From: Diaporthe sp. PMI_573
Taxonomy: Eukaryota; Ascomycota; Sordariomycetes; Diaporthales; Diaporthaceae
DNA: 64,000 nucleotides
Assembly (NCBI GenBank): GCA_021399435.1
Contig: JAJTUP010000018.1
Coordinates: 62,001 to 126,000, forward strand
Direction: 5' to 3'
Position numbers and translations under genes: made by a program. Under the pieces are notes generated by a model. It saw only the letters and a program-made list of their open reading frames with translations. It ran no database searches and was not told the origin of the DNA. Shown here piece after piece: positions 10,605-22,655 of the stretch (position 1 is its first letter; each line of letters begins with the position of its first letter).

Positions 10605-12049
10605 CTAGGCATAAATAGCGCCTAGGATATCCTTCAGCCTGAAAAAACTATTAATAAATTAGTATAAATTATAGATAAGGGCTGTAGATAAGGGTTATTT
10701 ACTTACATTATACTATAAGGTATAGCCGTAATTATAATTAATAGTGTCGATAAATTCACGCTCTGGATGGTTTATTAAATAGTATCTCTATGCATTATTA
10801 GGACACTTTTCCTGGTTAATTTCCTACCACTAGTGCTAAATAATAGTTAGTATATATAATACTAGTAATAAAGATAAATAGGGTTAGGGGTATTACTTAC
10901 TTCTTGGGCAAAACGAGAGGGCGGTGGAGGTTAGGCTAAGTTATAGCTATCTGCCTTAGCCTTAAGTTCTTTGTCTGTTAAACCCTATAGTATAGATAAG
11001 GGTTAGCAAAAATTTCTATTAAATAGATATAAAGAAGGGCTATTTTTGAGTATATTTATACAAGGGGTAGCGACCTTGGAGGTAAAGACATTGCCAGAAA
11101 AAGAGGGGGGTTCGATATTGAGAAGATCGGTAAGATTTAATTCGTCGACTTCGAGTGGAGCCGTGGAATACTATATATAAATTATCAATAAATAGAGCAA
11201 AAAAAGGGCTATTTAATGATATATAACATACCCAGAAAAACGGATGGTCAGGATGGTTAGGGTTAATACCAACGTTTGGTTCGACGGGAGATAAAGGTTG
11301 AGGCGAGGGAGGAAGAGGATATTGAGCCGCAAGCTAGTAAATAAATTAGGGTTAGGGTAATTAATAGTTTATAGGGTTAATTACCTGTAATTCAGCTAGC
11401 TGAATAGTTATTTGAGCTAGCTTGGTATTTTGAATAGGAGGGTAAGGCTAAAAAGAGATATTAGAAAAAGAATATTAAAAGAAAGAAAAGAAAAGATTTA
11501 CTATAGTCTCGGGCTTTTGTATTGGTTGATGAGGGTTATAAGGGGTATTTTCACGCCCTTTAAATCCAGATGGCCCCTATAATATATTAGTATAAAAGGA
11601 AATAGAAAAAAAGAAGAAAAAAGGAAGAAAAATAAGAAAAATAAGAGAAACGTACGTAATAGGGGGGATTGCCAGGGTTATATGGCATATTGGCAGTATT
11701 TAAGTGAGGGTTAGGGTTTTATAATACTATTAGTAATAATAAAAATGAAAAAATGAAAAAAAAACGTACGGTAGGAGGTAGAGTGTCGATAATAGAGTCG
11801 ATAAAAGTGGAAAAAGCGAGCTTTAAAAGCTCGGCTTGAGCACGACGGGTAATGTAGGAAGACATTGTAAACAAGGGTTAGGGGTAAGAGATATAAGTGT
11901 GTTTTAAGTAGTAGAGTAGTAGGTAAGATGTGTTGAATTGATAATAAAACGATAGAGAGGAAGGAAAAAAGAAAAGAAAGAAAGAAAGAAATAGCCTCTA
12001 TATTTATGTTTGATTTCAAGCTACTATAAACACTTACTATAGGCTTTAG
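10605..12049 (-). pseudogene. Decayed minus-strand gene, possibly intron-containing
   Basis: On the minus strand, short coding-like stretches (LEVDELNLTDLLNIEPP near 11150-11110; a Pro-rich block near 11330-11280) are separated by AT-rich pieces with GTAAGT-like and TAG/AAG borders that resemble short introns. A minus-strand frame at 11711-12019 is open for 102 codons but has a hydrophobic, Leu/Phe/Ser-rich composition typical of AT-rich decay. I cannot name the family. Neighbouring hAT sequence makes a transposon-associated gene possible. Confidence 0.3.
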
Positions 12050-12440
12050 AAAGTCTAAATAATAGATAGATAAGCCGGAAGCTATGGAAAGTCTAAATAA
12101 TAGATAGATAAGCCGGAAGCCATGGAAAGTCTAAATAATAGTCTATTAATAGATAGATAAGCCAGAAGCCTTGGAAAGTCTAAATAATAGATAGATAAGC
12201 CGGAAGCCATGGAAAGTCTAAATAATAGTCTATTAATAGATAGATAAGCCGGAAGCTATGGAAAGTCTAAATAATAGATAGATAAGCCGAAAGCCTTGGA
12301 AAGTCTAGATAATAGATGGATAAGCCAGAAGCTTTAGAAAGTCTAGATAATAGATAGATAAGCTAAAAGCCTTAAAGAGTCTAGATAATAGATAGATAAG
12401 CCAAAAAGGTTTAAAAAGTTTAGATAATAAGTAGATTATT
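12050..12440. repeat. 38-bp minisatellite, about 9.5 units
   Basis: The unit AAAGTCTAAATAATAGATAG plus ATAAGCCGGAAGCYWTGG is repeated head-to-tail from 12050. The third and fifth units carry an extra 11 bp (TCTATTAATAG), making 49 bp. Units diverge progressively toward the right end. No coding function is evident. Confidence 0.9.
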
Positions 12441-13002
12441 AAAGTATATAGTATACTTATATAGTTATACACTAAACTATTATAACTCTAAAGGAGATAA
12501 TAATAACTTTAATTAATATATTTTATTATTATTTATATATTTAAGTATTAAAAGTAAATGAGAAAAAACGTTAAAAGATTTAAAAATAAAAAATAAGAGT
12601 TAAAAGACTTAAAGGAAAAACAATAGTTTAAATTAATTAAAGCTTTAGTTAAAAACCCTAGTATAAATTAATAATATTTAATATTTAATTTAAAATATAA
12701 TATATAAATTTTATATTTAGTATTTAATTTAAGTATAATATTAAAATAAATATAATTTATATGTTTTTATTATAAGTTTAATAAAATAATATTTACTGAT
12801 ATATTAAAATATAAATAACTAAATAACGTTTTTAAAGTTTTTACTATATATAATTTATATATATATATATATATTACATATTTTTGTTATAACTCTGGAT
12901 AGATGGAAAGGAAATAGAAAGGAAAAGGTTAATATACTTATACTTTTTGCTTTATTATTAGAAAAAAATTTATTATTAATTCTGTATATAATAGAAAAAC
13001 AA
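12441..13002. other. AT-rich gene-free stretch
   Basis: Extremely AT-rich sequence with a long (TA)n run near 12860-12875. No frame or RNA gene was recognised. It may include the decayed left end of the hAT element that follows. Confidence 0.55.
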
Positions 13003-13227
13003 GTTAAAATACTAGTTGGTTTTAAGCCTTAGATAAAACGTTTTAAAACACTAATTGGTTTTAAAACCCTAGATAAAACGTTTTAAGATAAAATGTTTTA
13101 AAGCACTAGTTAGTTTAAAACTCTTAATAAAACTAATAGACAAATAGACTAATAGACAAATAGACTAATAGACAAATAGACTAATAGATAAATAGACTAA
13201 TAGACTAATAGATTAATAGACAAATAG
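13003..13227. repeat. Two adjacent tandem repeats (about 39 bp and 16 bp)
   Basis: About three copies of a unit like AAACACTAATTGGTTTTAAA...AAACGTTTT cover 13003-13130. They are followed by five to six copies of the 16-mer TAATAGACAAATAGAC at 13133-13227. They lie just upstream of the hAT transposase relic and could be its subterminal repeats, though terminal inverted repeats were not found. Confidence 0.75.
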
Positions 13228-13459
13228 CTTTATCTATAAATATAGTAGCCTTTCTATTGTTTTTTTCTCTTCTTCTCTTTTTTCTTTCTTTTATCTATAT
13301 CGAATAAGATCCTAAATAGATATCTTAACTATTAACCGACTTACTTATCGATTATTACTATATTTTAAACTTTAAACCTCTAAAAAAACAGTTGTTTCTT
13401 TATTATAAAAAAAACCTTAAAAATAACAAGTTATCTCTCTATTATATATATATATATAA

Positions 13460-16400
13460 ATATTAAAAAAATAGCTTCTTTTACTTCTTTGGCTGCTGGA
13501 CCTTCTAACTATTGAATTCGACCTGCTTAAGAATCTGACCCTGAAGATAATTCTTATATTACTAGTAATGCTAATAGTGTTATATCTATTGACCCTATAG
13601 ATAATTCTTTTTAACAACCTATTAAAAGAAAAAATGTTAAAAACTTTAAAAATACTAAAGAAAATTACCTAAATTTTTAATTTAAACCGCCAAACTCTTA
13701 TGTAATAAATAATGGTTTATTTAACTATAAGCTATTAGATATTAACCCTAATAACCTAAGAAGAGTAGAATTTACCTGTATTATGCCTAAATGTAGGGCA
13801 AAATTAACCCTTTCTGTTGCTAGAATACAAATAGGTAGTAGTGGGGCTTTACATTATAGAGAAAAACATATATAAATAGCTTCTAATCTTCAAGAAGAAA
13901 AGAATAGTTTAATAAATAGTAAGTATTATATATATTTATATATAACTAGTTAAATTATACTAATAGTATTATTAAAAATAGGGTAAGATTATAATGAATC
14001 TATTTATTAAAATATAGATTTAAAATCTTAAAAAAGTATATAACTATCTATTGGCGAATCCTTTAATGGAAATAAAAGAAAACAACTTTATTCGCATAAT
14101 TTTAATATAGATAATAAAGTGTACCTTGAAAAGGTTATTTTCTTTTTATTAACAAATAACTTATCTTTTAATATTTTATCATCTAAATCCTTTAACGAAT
14201 TAACAGAATATTTAAATGAGTAAGTCTTTTATTATTATATATATATATATATATTTAACTAGTATATATAATTAGAAATACACTTAAAATATACTATTGA
14301 AAGCTACGGGCATTTTTAAGAGTTTCTTACGATAATAGTATACAGGAAATTAAAGAAATAATTAAAACTCAAACAAATAACAATAAAGGTATATCTATTT
14401 AACTAGATATATGGACTTCAATAGACTCCTATGGATATTTAGGGGTTATTATGAATTTTGTTGATAAAGATTTAGCTCTAGACTATTGTTTAATAGGTAT
14501 ATTATCTTTATTTTATAATATAACCCTATTAAATATACTAATTATATATATAGGATTTGAAATACTACACAAAGCCTATAGTGGAGACTATATTTATTAA
14601 ATATTTAAGGATAATATTATTATTCCTTTAGAACTTCCGTTAGAAACTATTAATAGGTATTTATCTACTATACATATAATATATAATATATAATATATTA
14701 ACTATTATAATAGTATTACACGAGATAATGGGTCTAATAATAATATTTTTCTTGAGAATTTTAAAACCAAATATCTTTTAGAAACTAATTTAGAATTTAA
14801 AAACGATATATGTTGTACAGCCCATATATTTAATATAGCTGCTAAAGCTATAATATCCGAATTTAATAAAAGTACTATTAATAGTACTGAATTACGAGAA
14901 ATTGAATTATCTACTATATTTACTTGAACTGGTAAAGAATGGGAGACTATCTCTTAATATGAAAAAGATACTATTTTAAAAAAACTACTTGGTATTTATT
15001 CCTTTATTAAATATATATTATATATACTAATATAATTTAGGGCTACCTAATAAAATACGACGAATTGCTATAGTAATTAAAAGAAATCGACAAATTTGAA
15101 AACGGTGGCTTGAAATTCTACAAGAATATAAATTAAATAATAACGACTTAAAAGACGATAATAGAACTTTAATTCCACTAGGTATATATTATATATTATT
15201 AGATAAATAAATAACTAATATACTTTATTTTTAGATGTTGAAACACGTTGGAATTCGTTATATAATATGCTAAAAATGGCTATTGAATTTCAAACCCCTA
15301 TTAATCAACTTATACGAGATTTTAACTATTGGTTACTTAAAGAAACTACTATTACTGATAGTAATTGGACCTAATTAACTAATTTAAAAGATTTATTACA
15401 TTTTTTTTATTAACCTACTATTCTTTTATAAGGGTTAAGCTACCCTACTTTAAGTTTAATATTACCTTATTTAGGTAATATATATACTATACTATTAGAC
15501 TTTAAACAGCTATATAAAGATGATGTAGATCTTGGTGAAGAAGAGGGTGTAAGTTTGCTATTTTCTATTATATAAATATATATATATAACTAACTATTTC
15601 TTAAATATAGACTTTATTACACCTATTTGCACCTTACTTTATTTAAGCTATAAACGCAGGATTAAATAAGTTAAATACTTATTATCTTACGAACTTTAAA
15701 TGGACAACAAACGATATAAATAAATATAAAATATATATATATAGTACACTATTAGATCTACGATTTAACCTCGAAATATTACAACGAATGTTTTCTACTA
15801 GTATAATCAAATATATTAAAGATCTACTACTAGAAGACTTAAAACAGTATGTATAATTATAGTATATAGCATATATTATTTTAATAAAATACTAATAAAT
15901 TAATAGACTATATAATAAAATTAAAAACAATAAAGAAAAACATTTAGATTTACTACTACAACCTATAAATAAATAAAACGAAATATATATTGATTTAAAT
16001 GCTTTAAATATATCGCCAAAAAAGAAATCTATATAAAAGATAAAAGAAAACAATCTATTAGATACTCTATTTCCTGTATCTAATCTTATATTTAATATAA
16101 ATAATACTAATAATATTGACTATATATTAAAAGAAGAGCTAAATAAATACTTTAAAGAAGTTAGAAAATTAAATAAAGTAAGCCTTTTTATTTTATACTT
16201 TTATTTAATTACTATAATACTAATTATTAATAGTGTGATATATTTACCTTTTGGGAAATAAATGAAGAATTCTACCCTAATTTGTCTATTTTAGCTATTT
16301 AATACTTAAATATTCTAGCTACATTTGCTGCTATTAAAGGAAACTTTAATAGTAGTATAAATATTATTACTAATCGTTGTACTAAGTTAAAACATGATAC

Positions 16401-16542
16401 TCGAAAAGAATTAATGGTTACTAAATCTAATAATAAAGATAAAAATATATATAAGACTAAAAGATATCCTGATTTAGAAGCAGTAGATATTGACGAATTA
16501 GAAGCTTATTTTAGTGACGGAGAAGATAGTAATTTTAGTTAA
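13460..16542 (+). pseudogene. hAT-superfamily transposase relic with introns
   Basis: Frame pieces on the plus strand line up with a hAT transposase. There is a BED-type zinc-finger region (VEFTCIMPKCRAKLTLS near 13767), then DNGSNN (near 14725) and CCTAHIFNIAA (near 14815) of the catalytic domain, ETRWNSLYNML near 15240, and the C-terminal dimerisation block FYPNLSILAI...YLNILATFAAIKG near 16270-16340. It ends at a TAA at 16540-16542. Pieces are separated by AT-rich gaps with GTAAGT/GTATAT and TAG borders that fit short introns. Scattered TAG/TAA stops show decay. Terminal inverted repeats and the expected 8-bp duplication were not located. Confidence 0.8.
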
Positions 16543-16969
16543 ATAATTTAGTTTTATATATTAAATTTAGTTAGATAATATTAGTTAGTTAAAGAATATA
16601 ATATTTAATATTTAATAGTGTATAATATCTTCTTAAAATATAGTTTATTTATATTAAGTAATTTCTGTTTATAATATAATATATATTAATATAATATATT
16701 ATATAATTTGTAAAAGTTTATTTAAGCTTTTATAGATTTACTTTATATATAAAGTTTACTTTAGGTAATTTATATTTATTATATATAAATAAATATATTA
16801 AGTTTATATATACTTTATTATTTTATATAGATATTTTAAATTAATTTTAATATATAAATAAGAATATTAAATCTATATATAACTATTACGATAAACAATA
16901 ATAGACTTTATAGCGTAAATTCTTTTTATTTTAATATAAGTATTTTAAAGTGTTTCTATTTTGGGAATT

Positions 16970-17165
16970 ATATAGTTGGTATATAGTTGTATAGTTGACG
17001 ATAATAACTATACAACTATATAACTATACAACTAGATAACTATACAACTATATAACTATATAACTATATAACTATACAACTATACAAGACCCCTCACTAT
17101 ATAACTATACAACTATACATGTATAGTTGTATAGTTGTATAGTTAACTATACATTGTATAGTAAC
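16970..17165. repeat. CTATACAA tandem array with perfect 34-bp palindrome (copy 2)
   Basis: Same array type as 1952-2125, with the same AGACCCC(TC)ACTATATAAC spacer. Positions 17103-17136 form a perfect palindrome centred on CATG (AACTATACAACTATA followed by its complement). It is followed by TTGAGTCTATC, as is also seen beside copy 1. Confidence 0.85.
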
Positions 17166-17751
17166 TGTTACAACTTTGAGTCTATCTAATTAAATATGCA
17201 ATAATACTGGGTATATTTTGATATTAATATTAAATAGCGCTCTCTCTGCCCTTAGCTGCTTCCTGGAGTGTAAAGTTTCTCTTTTAAGCAATACTTCCAT
17301 ATTTGGCTCTGCCGCTTGTGTCGTGGCTTGCAAGCTTTGGGCCACCTAGTTAAAGCAGATCTTTAAGCTCTAGCTCTAGTTTTATTAGTATTGTTATAAC
17401 TTTTACAACGGCTACTTAGTACTATAAATAATTAGAGCAGTCTATCTAAATGTTGAAAACAATATAAGGCAGTACCTAGAGCGATGCCTATAGTACAAGT
17501 TGATTGAAGCTAGACAAACAGACTATATATCCTGGATTTAAAGAGGCAGTATAAGACTTAACTTTTATAAGACTAATTATAAGCCAGATATTAATATATA
17601 GCTAAAAGATAAGAGTGGGCCATTAGGCAATAATAGCAAGAAGGAGGTAGTACCGGCAGCAATCTAGAATTCCAGACCCAAGGATATAGGATAGCTCTTA
17701 GAGTAACAACTATATTATAACTGGCCGGCCATTATTATCGAGATTAGGTAG
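17166..17751 (+). pseudogene. Unidentified decayed coding fragment
   Basis: Less AT-rich than its surroundings. A plus-strand frame with occasional TAG stops reads LSALSCFLECKVSLLSNTS and later DKSGPLGNNSKKEVVPAA. The Cys residues near the start could belong to a zinc finger, but the spacing is not diagnostic. It is cut at its right end by dispersed repeat copy B. Confidence 0.3.
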
Positions 17752-18283
17752 TCTGAAGGTTAGTGGATCGAATGGGTCACGTAGCAGTAGGGTGCACTAA
17801 GGTCTTATTAGAATGCTTGAGAGTAGTTTAGACAACTTTGTATTGAATTTGAGTGGGTTTCTGTCAGCCCTCCTCACAGTCCCTCTGACATTGTCTCAAC
17901 CCTAGGCACGCTATGGTTAGCTCTAGTGTACAGATAGGGAGGCCGGAAAATTTAGCCCTCGAACTCACTATCTTTAGCTTTAAATAACTAGCTAACCCTA
18001 ATCCTAACAGTAACCAAACTAAATACAGATAAACTTCAGAAATCAGACTATCTAATGAGCTAAGTTACATGCTTTTTGGGTAAGAAATATGGGGAATGTA
18101 GAGGTTTGAAGTTAGGGTCTTACAATAGCCCAAAAAATCAACTCACGGCTACCAAACTTATCTGCCGGTACGCATGCTATATAGACACTTAGCCGAAAAA
18201 GTACCAAGTCTAGGGTAACTCTCTACGTAAAGTCTAGAGTAACCCTTTACATACAGCGCCTATATAAGCGTTTCCGTTTAACA
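17752..18283 (-). mobile_element. 0.5-kb dispersed repeat, copy B
   Basis: Begins TCTGAAGGTTAGTGG and ends GTTTCCGTTTAACA, closely matching copy A. The flanking pentamers (GGTAG, ATATT) do not match, so either a border or its duplication has decayed. Confidence 0.8.
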
Positions 18284-19480
18284 ATATTAGTTACTTAAGA
18301 TTTTGTTTAAAAATATATAAATCATAGCGTTAAGGTTAAATAGAGGAATCAAAGAGTATATATTCTGTATATATTTTTTATAGGCGTTAATATAAGCCTA
18401 GGCCTTTGCTTAATTAAAGTCTAATTTGCCCTTAGAACAACTTTTGGCTCCTAAGTTAGCCGGGTAGATACCTAATAAAGCAAGATCCCTAATTATACCT
18501 CATTTTCTATCTGCCAGCAAGGATAGATAATTGCTAACTAACACATTATCTAATATATCTATATACTTATATATAGAATTACGGCCTACTATACGCAAGT
18601 TTGTCCCTTTACCGCGCCAAAAAAAAGATAATTTACCGCAGTTTTCTTTATATTACTATAGGTAGGACTTAATATATTTAATATACTCACAATCTAGCAG
18701 CGGCTTTACAAGCTTTCTAACAGTAGGCTACTTAAGAAGTTATATCGATAAAATTATATAGTTATAAAGAAATAGTACTAGTAGCGGCTAAACTAGGATT
18801 TTAGATTCTTCCTTATATTCTTTTTTGTTCTCCAATACTTATATATATAGGGCCGCAAAATGTAGGTCTAGCGCGCCATTCCTAATAGCGTCTCCTAGTA
18901 AGAAATAAAATATCTTTTCTATCTCTATATTTAATTATAGAGTTACTACTCTCGGCTCTATTTTAATATCTATATCTAGCTCTAGTAACCTCTACATATT
19001 ATAAAAAGGTCTGGTTTGAATTATACCCTTAAGTACCCGGATTATAGATCTCACTTTGCCTAGACTAATAGTAAACTTTTTATTATATAACTATAATATA
19101 TTCTTTATAGTATCTAGTATATCTTACGTTATCTTATCTTGCCTATAGGCGTGTAGATTAGATAAAATAAGGTATTATTACATAAAAGTAGACTATACTT
19201 ACTACTTAAGGGCTATATTACGATATTAACAATTTATATTTTTATTAGTATAGTTTTTACAAGGCTTGTTCTCGTTATATTTTACCTTAAGCTGTCGACA
19301 GCTCTTATATACCTATATTTTTGTAAGTAGGCCGTTTAACTTAACTAGTGTAGCAGTCTTTAAAGACATATCTACAATACCCTATAAGATTTCCGTTTGC
19401 TTACAGTAGTATATATAGTGATAGGAGAGGGGCCGTTTAGCCCTATCAGCAGGGAGTATATTAGACTCTGGTTATACAGG
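18284..19480 (-). pseudogene. Relic of a Zn2Cys6 binuclear-cluster protein
   Basis: On the minus strand, 19309-19229 encodes a block with exact fungal Zn2Cys6 spacing (C-x2-C-x6-C-x5-C-x2-C-x6-C), but cysteines 1, 3 and 5 are now Tyr: YKSCRQLKVKY, then NENKPCKNYTNKNINC. Each change is TGY to TAY, the RIP transition on the opposite strand. Downstream, toward 18300, a long frame interrupted by TAG continues (for example EPRVVTL...IEKIFYFLLGDA and WRGKGTNLRIVGRNSIYKY) without a domain I recognise. It cannot bind zinc as written. Copies B and C flank the larger decayed block. Confidence 0.55.
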
Positions 19481-20946
19481 GAAGGTAGTGGCTAAGGATG
19501 AGGCAGTAACAGTATGGGAGGCGGAGGAGAATAGCTTTAATGCCAGTATATCTATCCCAGACTATTATCATAACTTATATACCTCCTCTCTTCTATATAG
19601 CCCAGAGGATAAAGGCCAATATCTAGAGGGGAGGCGGGAGAGTCTGCTTGGGGCCGTTGCCGGTAGAGTTATGCCTATATAGTTAGAGCAGCATAATGTT
19701 GTTAGATTCTTTCTTTACCATAGACTCTATACAAGAACAACACTAGTAAAACTACTTATTTTTGTATCGCATTTAGCTACAGACAGGGCCTAGCAATAAT
19801 ATTAGCAAGCTAATATACAAAATAATAATAGGTAAATTACTTACTTAGTGGCATTAAGTTTCTAGAGAAGCCCTATACTAACTAATATTAACTATATCCT
19901 ACAACTAGTCTCCCAGCCACCTAACAATAGAGTAGGTTAATATACAAAATAATATTATTAAACTATTTACTTTAGTATAGCATTTAGCCCCCAAACAGGC
20001 CTCTTAGTAGCGTTTAGTGCTAAACACACCTATAGCCCTTACTAGTACAGTATAATTATATAATATCTTATAGCTATAATATTAGGACACGGCATTTACT
20101 ATATCTATATAGCTTTAGGGCTAGTATAATTAAGACGCGTTGTATTTTTAACACTTAGGAAATCTAGACAGCATTTACCGTAAAAGTTTCAATTAGTAGA
20201 GAGGTTTACCAAATAATAAGATTAGCCTTAGTACTAGTTTCCTAGCATTATTTTCCTATAAGATATATTTCCTACATACCCTATAAAAGCTTATAGCTTA
20301 TCTATATAAACCTTCTTATACTATTAGCCAAACATATAGTCAAAATTTATTTATTTCAAATCTATAAATTTAGAAAACACTATTACTTAAGTTTTATTAC
20401 AACTATTAACTCTACAGCTATAGGTTTTAATATACTTAAGATAGACCATCTTAGCTTATAAATTAATACTAAGAGTATTAACAGCTAATTATCTTAACCC
20501 CTTTCGACAAAGCATAATTTTCAACCCTTTATTTATATAAAGCCTCAACCACAACCTAAAAAGATTATATACACACAGTATAAATATAGGGTAATATTAC
20601 TTCCTTATTTTTAAACTAGTATACTTAGAGATGTAAAAATATAATCCGCAGTAGCTATATAGGGCCCAAAGCCACAATAGCCAATATAAAAAAACCTTCA
20701 CTTTCTAAAACACATATAGCTTTTAGTTAACATTAGAGAATATCTGCCCCATACTAAAAGAGTAGCAGAAAAGCAATGTTTTAGCAAATACCATAAATAT
20801 CTAGTTTATTACCTCTTACTAACCAGCCAACTTAACGCTATAACATTTACTCTCTTCTCTTAAATACTAGTACCCTATCACCCAACCTGCTTATATCAAC
20901 AATAGGGCCCCAGAAACCAGGGTTAACTTAACTAGACCCTTAAATT
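19481..20946. other. Decayed AT-rich sequence with intron-like pieces
   Basis: A 64-codon frame at 19488-19682 (MAKDEAVTVWEAEEN...) is less decayed than the rest, and its composition is compatible with an exon fragment. Further right, on the minus strand, repeated GTAAGTAATTTACC...TAG patterns near 19840 and 19960 look like short introns of a dead gene. No family is recognised. Confidence 0.3.
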
Positions 20947-21456
20947 TCTGAAGGTTAGTGGATTGAATGGTCAGGTAGCAGTAGGGTGCACTGGAGGTCT
21001 TGGTGGGACGCTTGAGAGTAGTTCGGACAACTTTACATTGAATTTGAGTAGGCTTCTGTCAGCCCTCCTCACACACCCTCCGACATTGTCTCAACCCTGG
21101 GCACGCTGGGGTTGGCTCTGGTGCTGGAATGGCGAGGCCGGAAAATTCGGCCCCCAGACCCACTATCTTTAGCTTTAAACAGCCAGCCAACCCTAACCCT
21201 GACAGCAACCAAACTAAATGCAGATAAACTTCAGAAATCAGGCTATCTAATAAACTAGGTTACATGCTTTTTAGGTAAGAAATAAGGGTAATGCAGAGGT
21301 ACGAAGTTAGGGTCTTAAAACAGCCCAAAAAATCAGCTCACGGCCACCAAACTCATCTGCCGGCGTGCACGCCCCATAGGCACTTAGACAAAATCTAGTG
21401 CCAAGTCTAGGGTAACTCCTTACGTGCAGCGCCCACACAAGCGTTTCCGTTTAACA
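20947..21456 (-). mobile_element. 0.5-kb dispersed repeat, copy C, TSD AAATT
   Basis: Begins TCTGAAGGTTAGTGG, ends CGTTTCCGTTTAACA, and is flanked on both sides by AAATT (20942-20946, 21457-21461). Together with copy A this fixes the element borders and a 5-bp target duplication. Confidence 0.85.
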
Positions 21457-22655
21457 AAATTATTTTTAAATATACTCGGTTCTCTACTTAGAATAATTCC
21501 AGCAAGTAGAGCATTTGCCCATAACATACCGTTTTTCAACCTCTAGGATCCAGCAGTTTGGTTCCCTTAGCCTTAGCTACAAGGCGCTCTCTAGAATTAA
21601 GCAATTTAAATACAACGGCAGCTAAAGGAAGTTAGAGTAATATTGCTTCTCCCTATAAAGGAAATAAGGCTAAGCTTATCATTTTAGAGGGCAACCGGGA
21701 AGCACGACCTTATAACCAATTAGAGCTACAACCAGGAAAGCAGCTAGCCAAATAGGGCCGCTGTTACTTACAAGCAAAGTAATACCCCCCCCCAGTCAGT
21801 ATGTTATACTCCTACACACTACACCAAAATTTAGTAGCAGACCTAGACAATCAGCATATCCTTAAAACAATACCTTATAGTCATTGCCACCACTACCTAT
21901 ACCTAAAGTAAAGCTATTACAATAGGGGGGCATTGCTTAACAAGCGCTAAACTACAGCAATTATAATTCTATTTATACCTTACTCTATTACCATTAAATA
22001 AGTAGCTATAGGCCGAATTTAACTACAGCTAAGCTATAATTTAGCGCTATCATTAAAGAATTATTACTATAAATACTATAGCTTTAAGTATACTCTCACT
22101 AATACTATTAAATAGCGTAAAGCTAGAATAGTAGGCCCTTAAGGTTAGTATTATTTCTTTCCTTAAAACTAAGTTATTAAGCGCAACCAGAGCATTAACA
22201 AAGGTATATATATTTGTATATATTAAATTATTACTCTTTTAGGTATATAGACCGTATAATTATAGTCCAATTAATAGAGTAGTTACTATATATATTATAA
22301 TTATATCTTATCTAGATTCTCTAGCACAACTTCTCCTATTAGGGGCTGGTTTTATTATAACAGACATATTAATGCCTCAAGCACACATCTCTTAGCTACC
22401 CGTCACATCTAACATTAACCTTAATAATAGCATTCTAAAATATCTAGCTTTAATAATGTTACAGCCAGCGCGAGATGCAGTATGGGAGCTAGGTCTATTA
22501 GCGCTATCAACAAATATTCTAAGCTAAGGAAAGGAAAAGAAAGGGGAGAGCAAAGCTCTAGCAGTCCCTAGCTTACAAAGTCTTAACATAACTATAGGGC
22601 TAAGGGTTAGGGCCTTATAACGGCCAGGGTTTACTTAACTATAGCTACTATCATA
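21457..22655. other. Decayed sequence, probably including a gypsy LTR
   Basis: No credible open frame. The part next to 22655 should contain the 3' LTR of the adjacent minus-strand Ty3/gypsy relic, since a polypurine tract lies at 22656-22667. I could not fix the other end of that LTR or find a second copy. Confidence 0.35.

Noticed and set aside
12050..12440. CRISPR-like array
   Set aside because: Units are contiguous 38-mers with no unique spacers, and the sequence is eukaryotic. It is a minisatellite.
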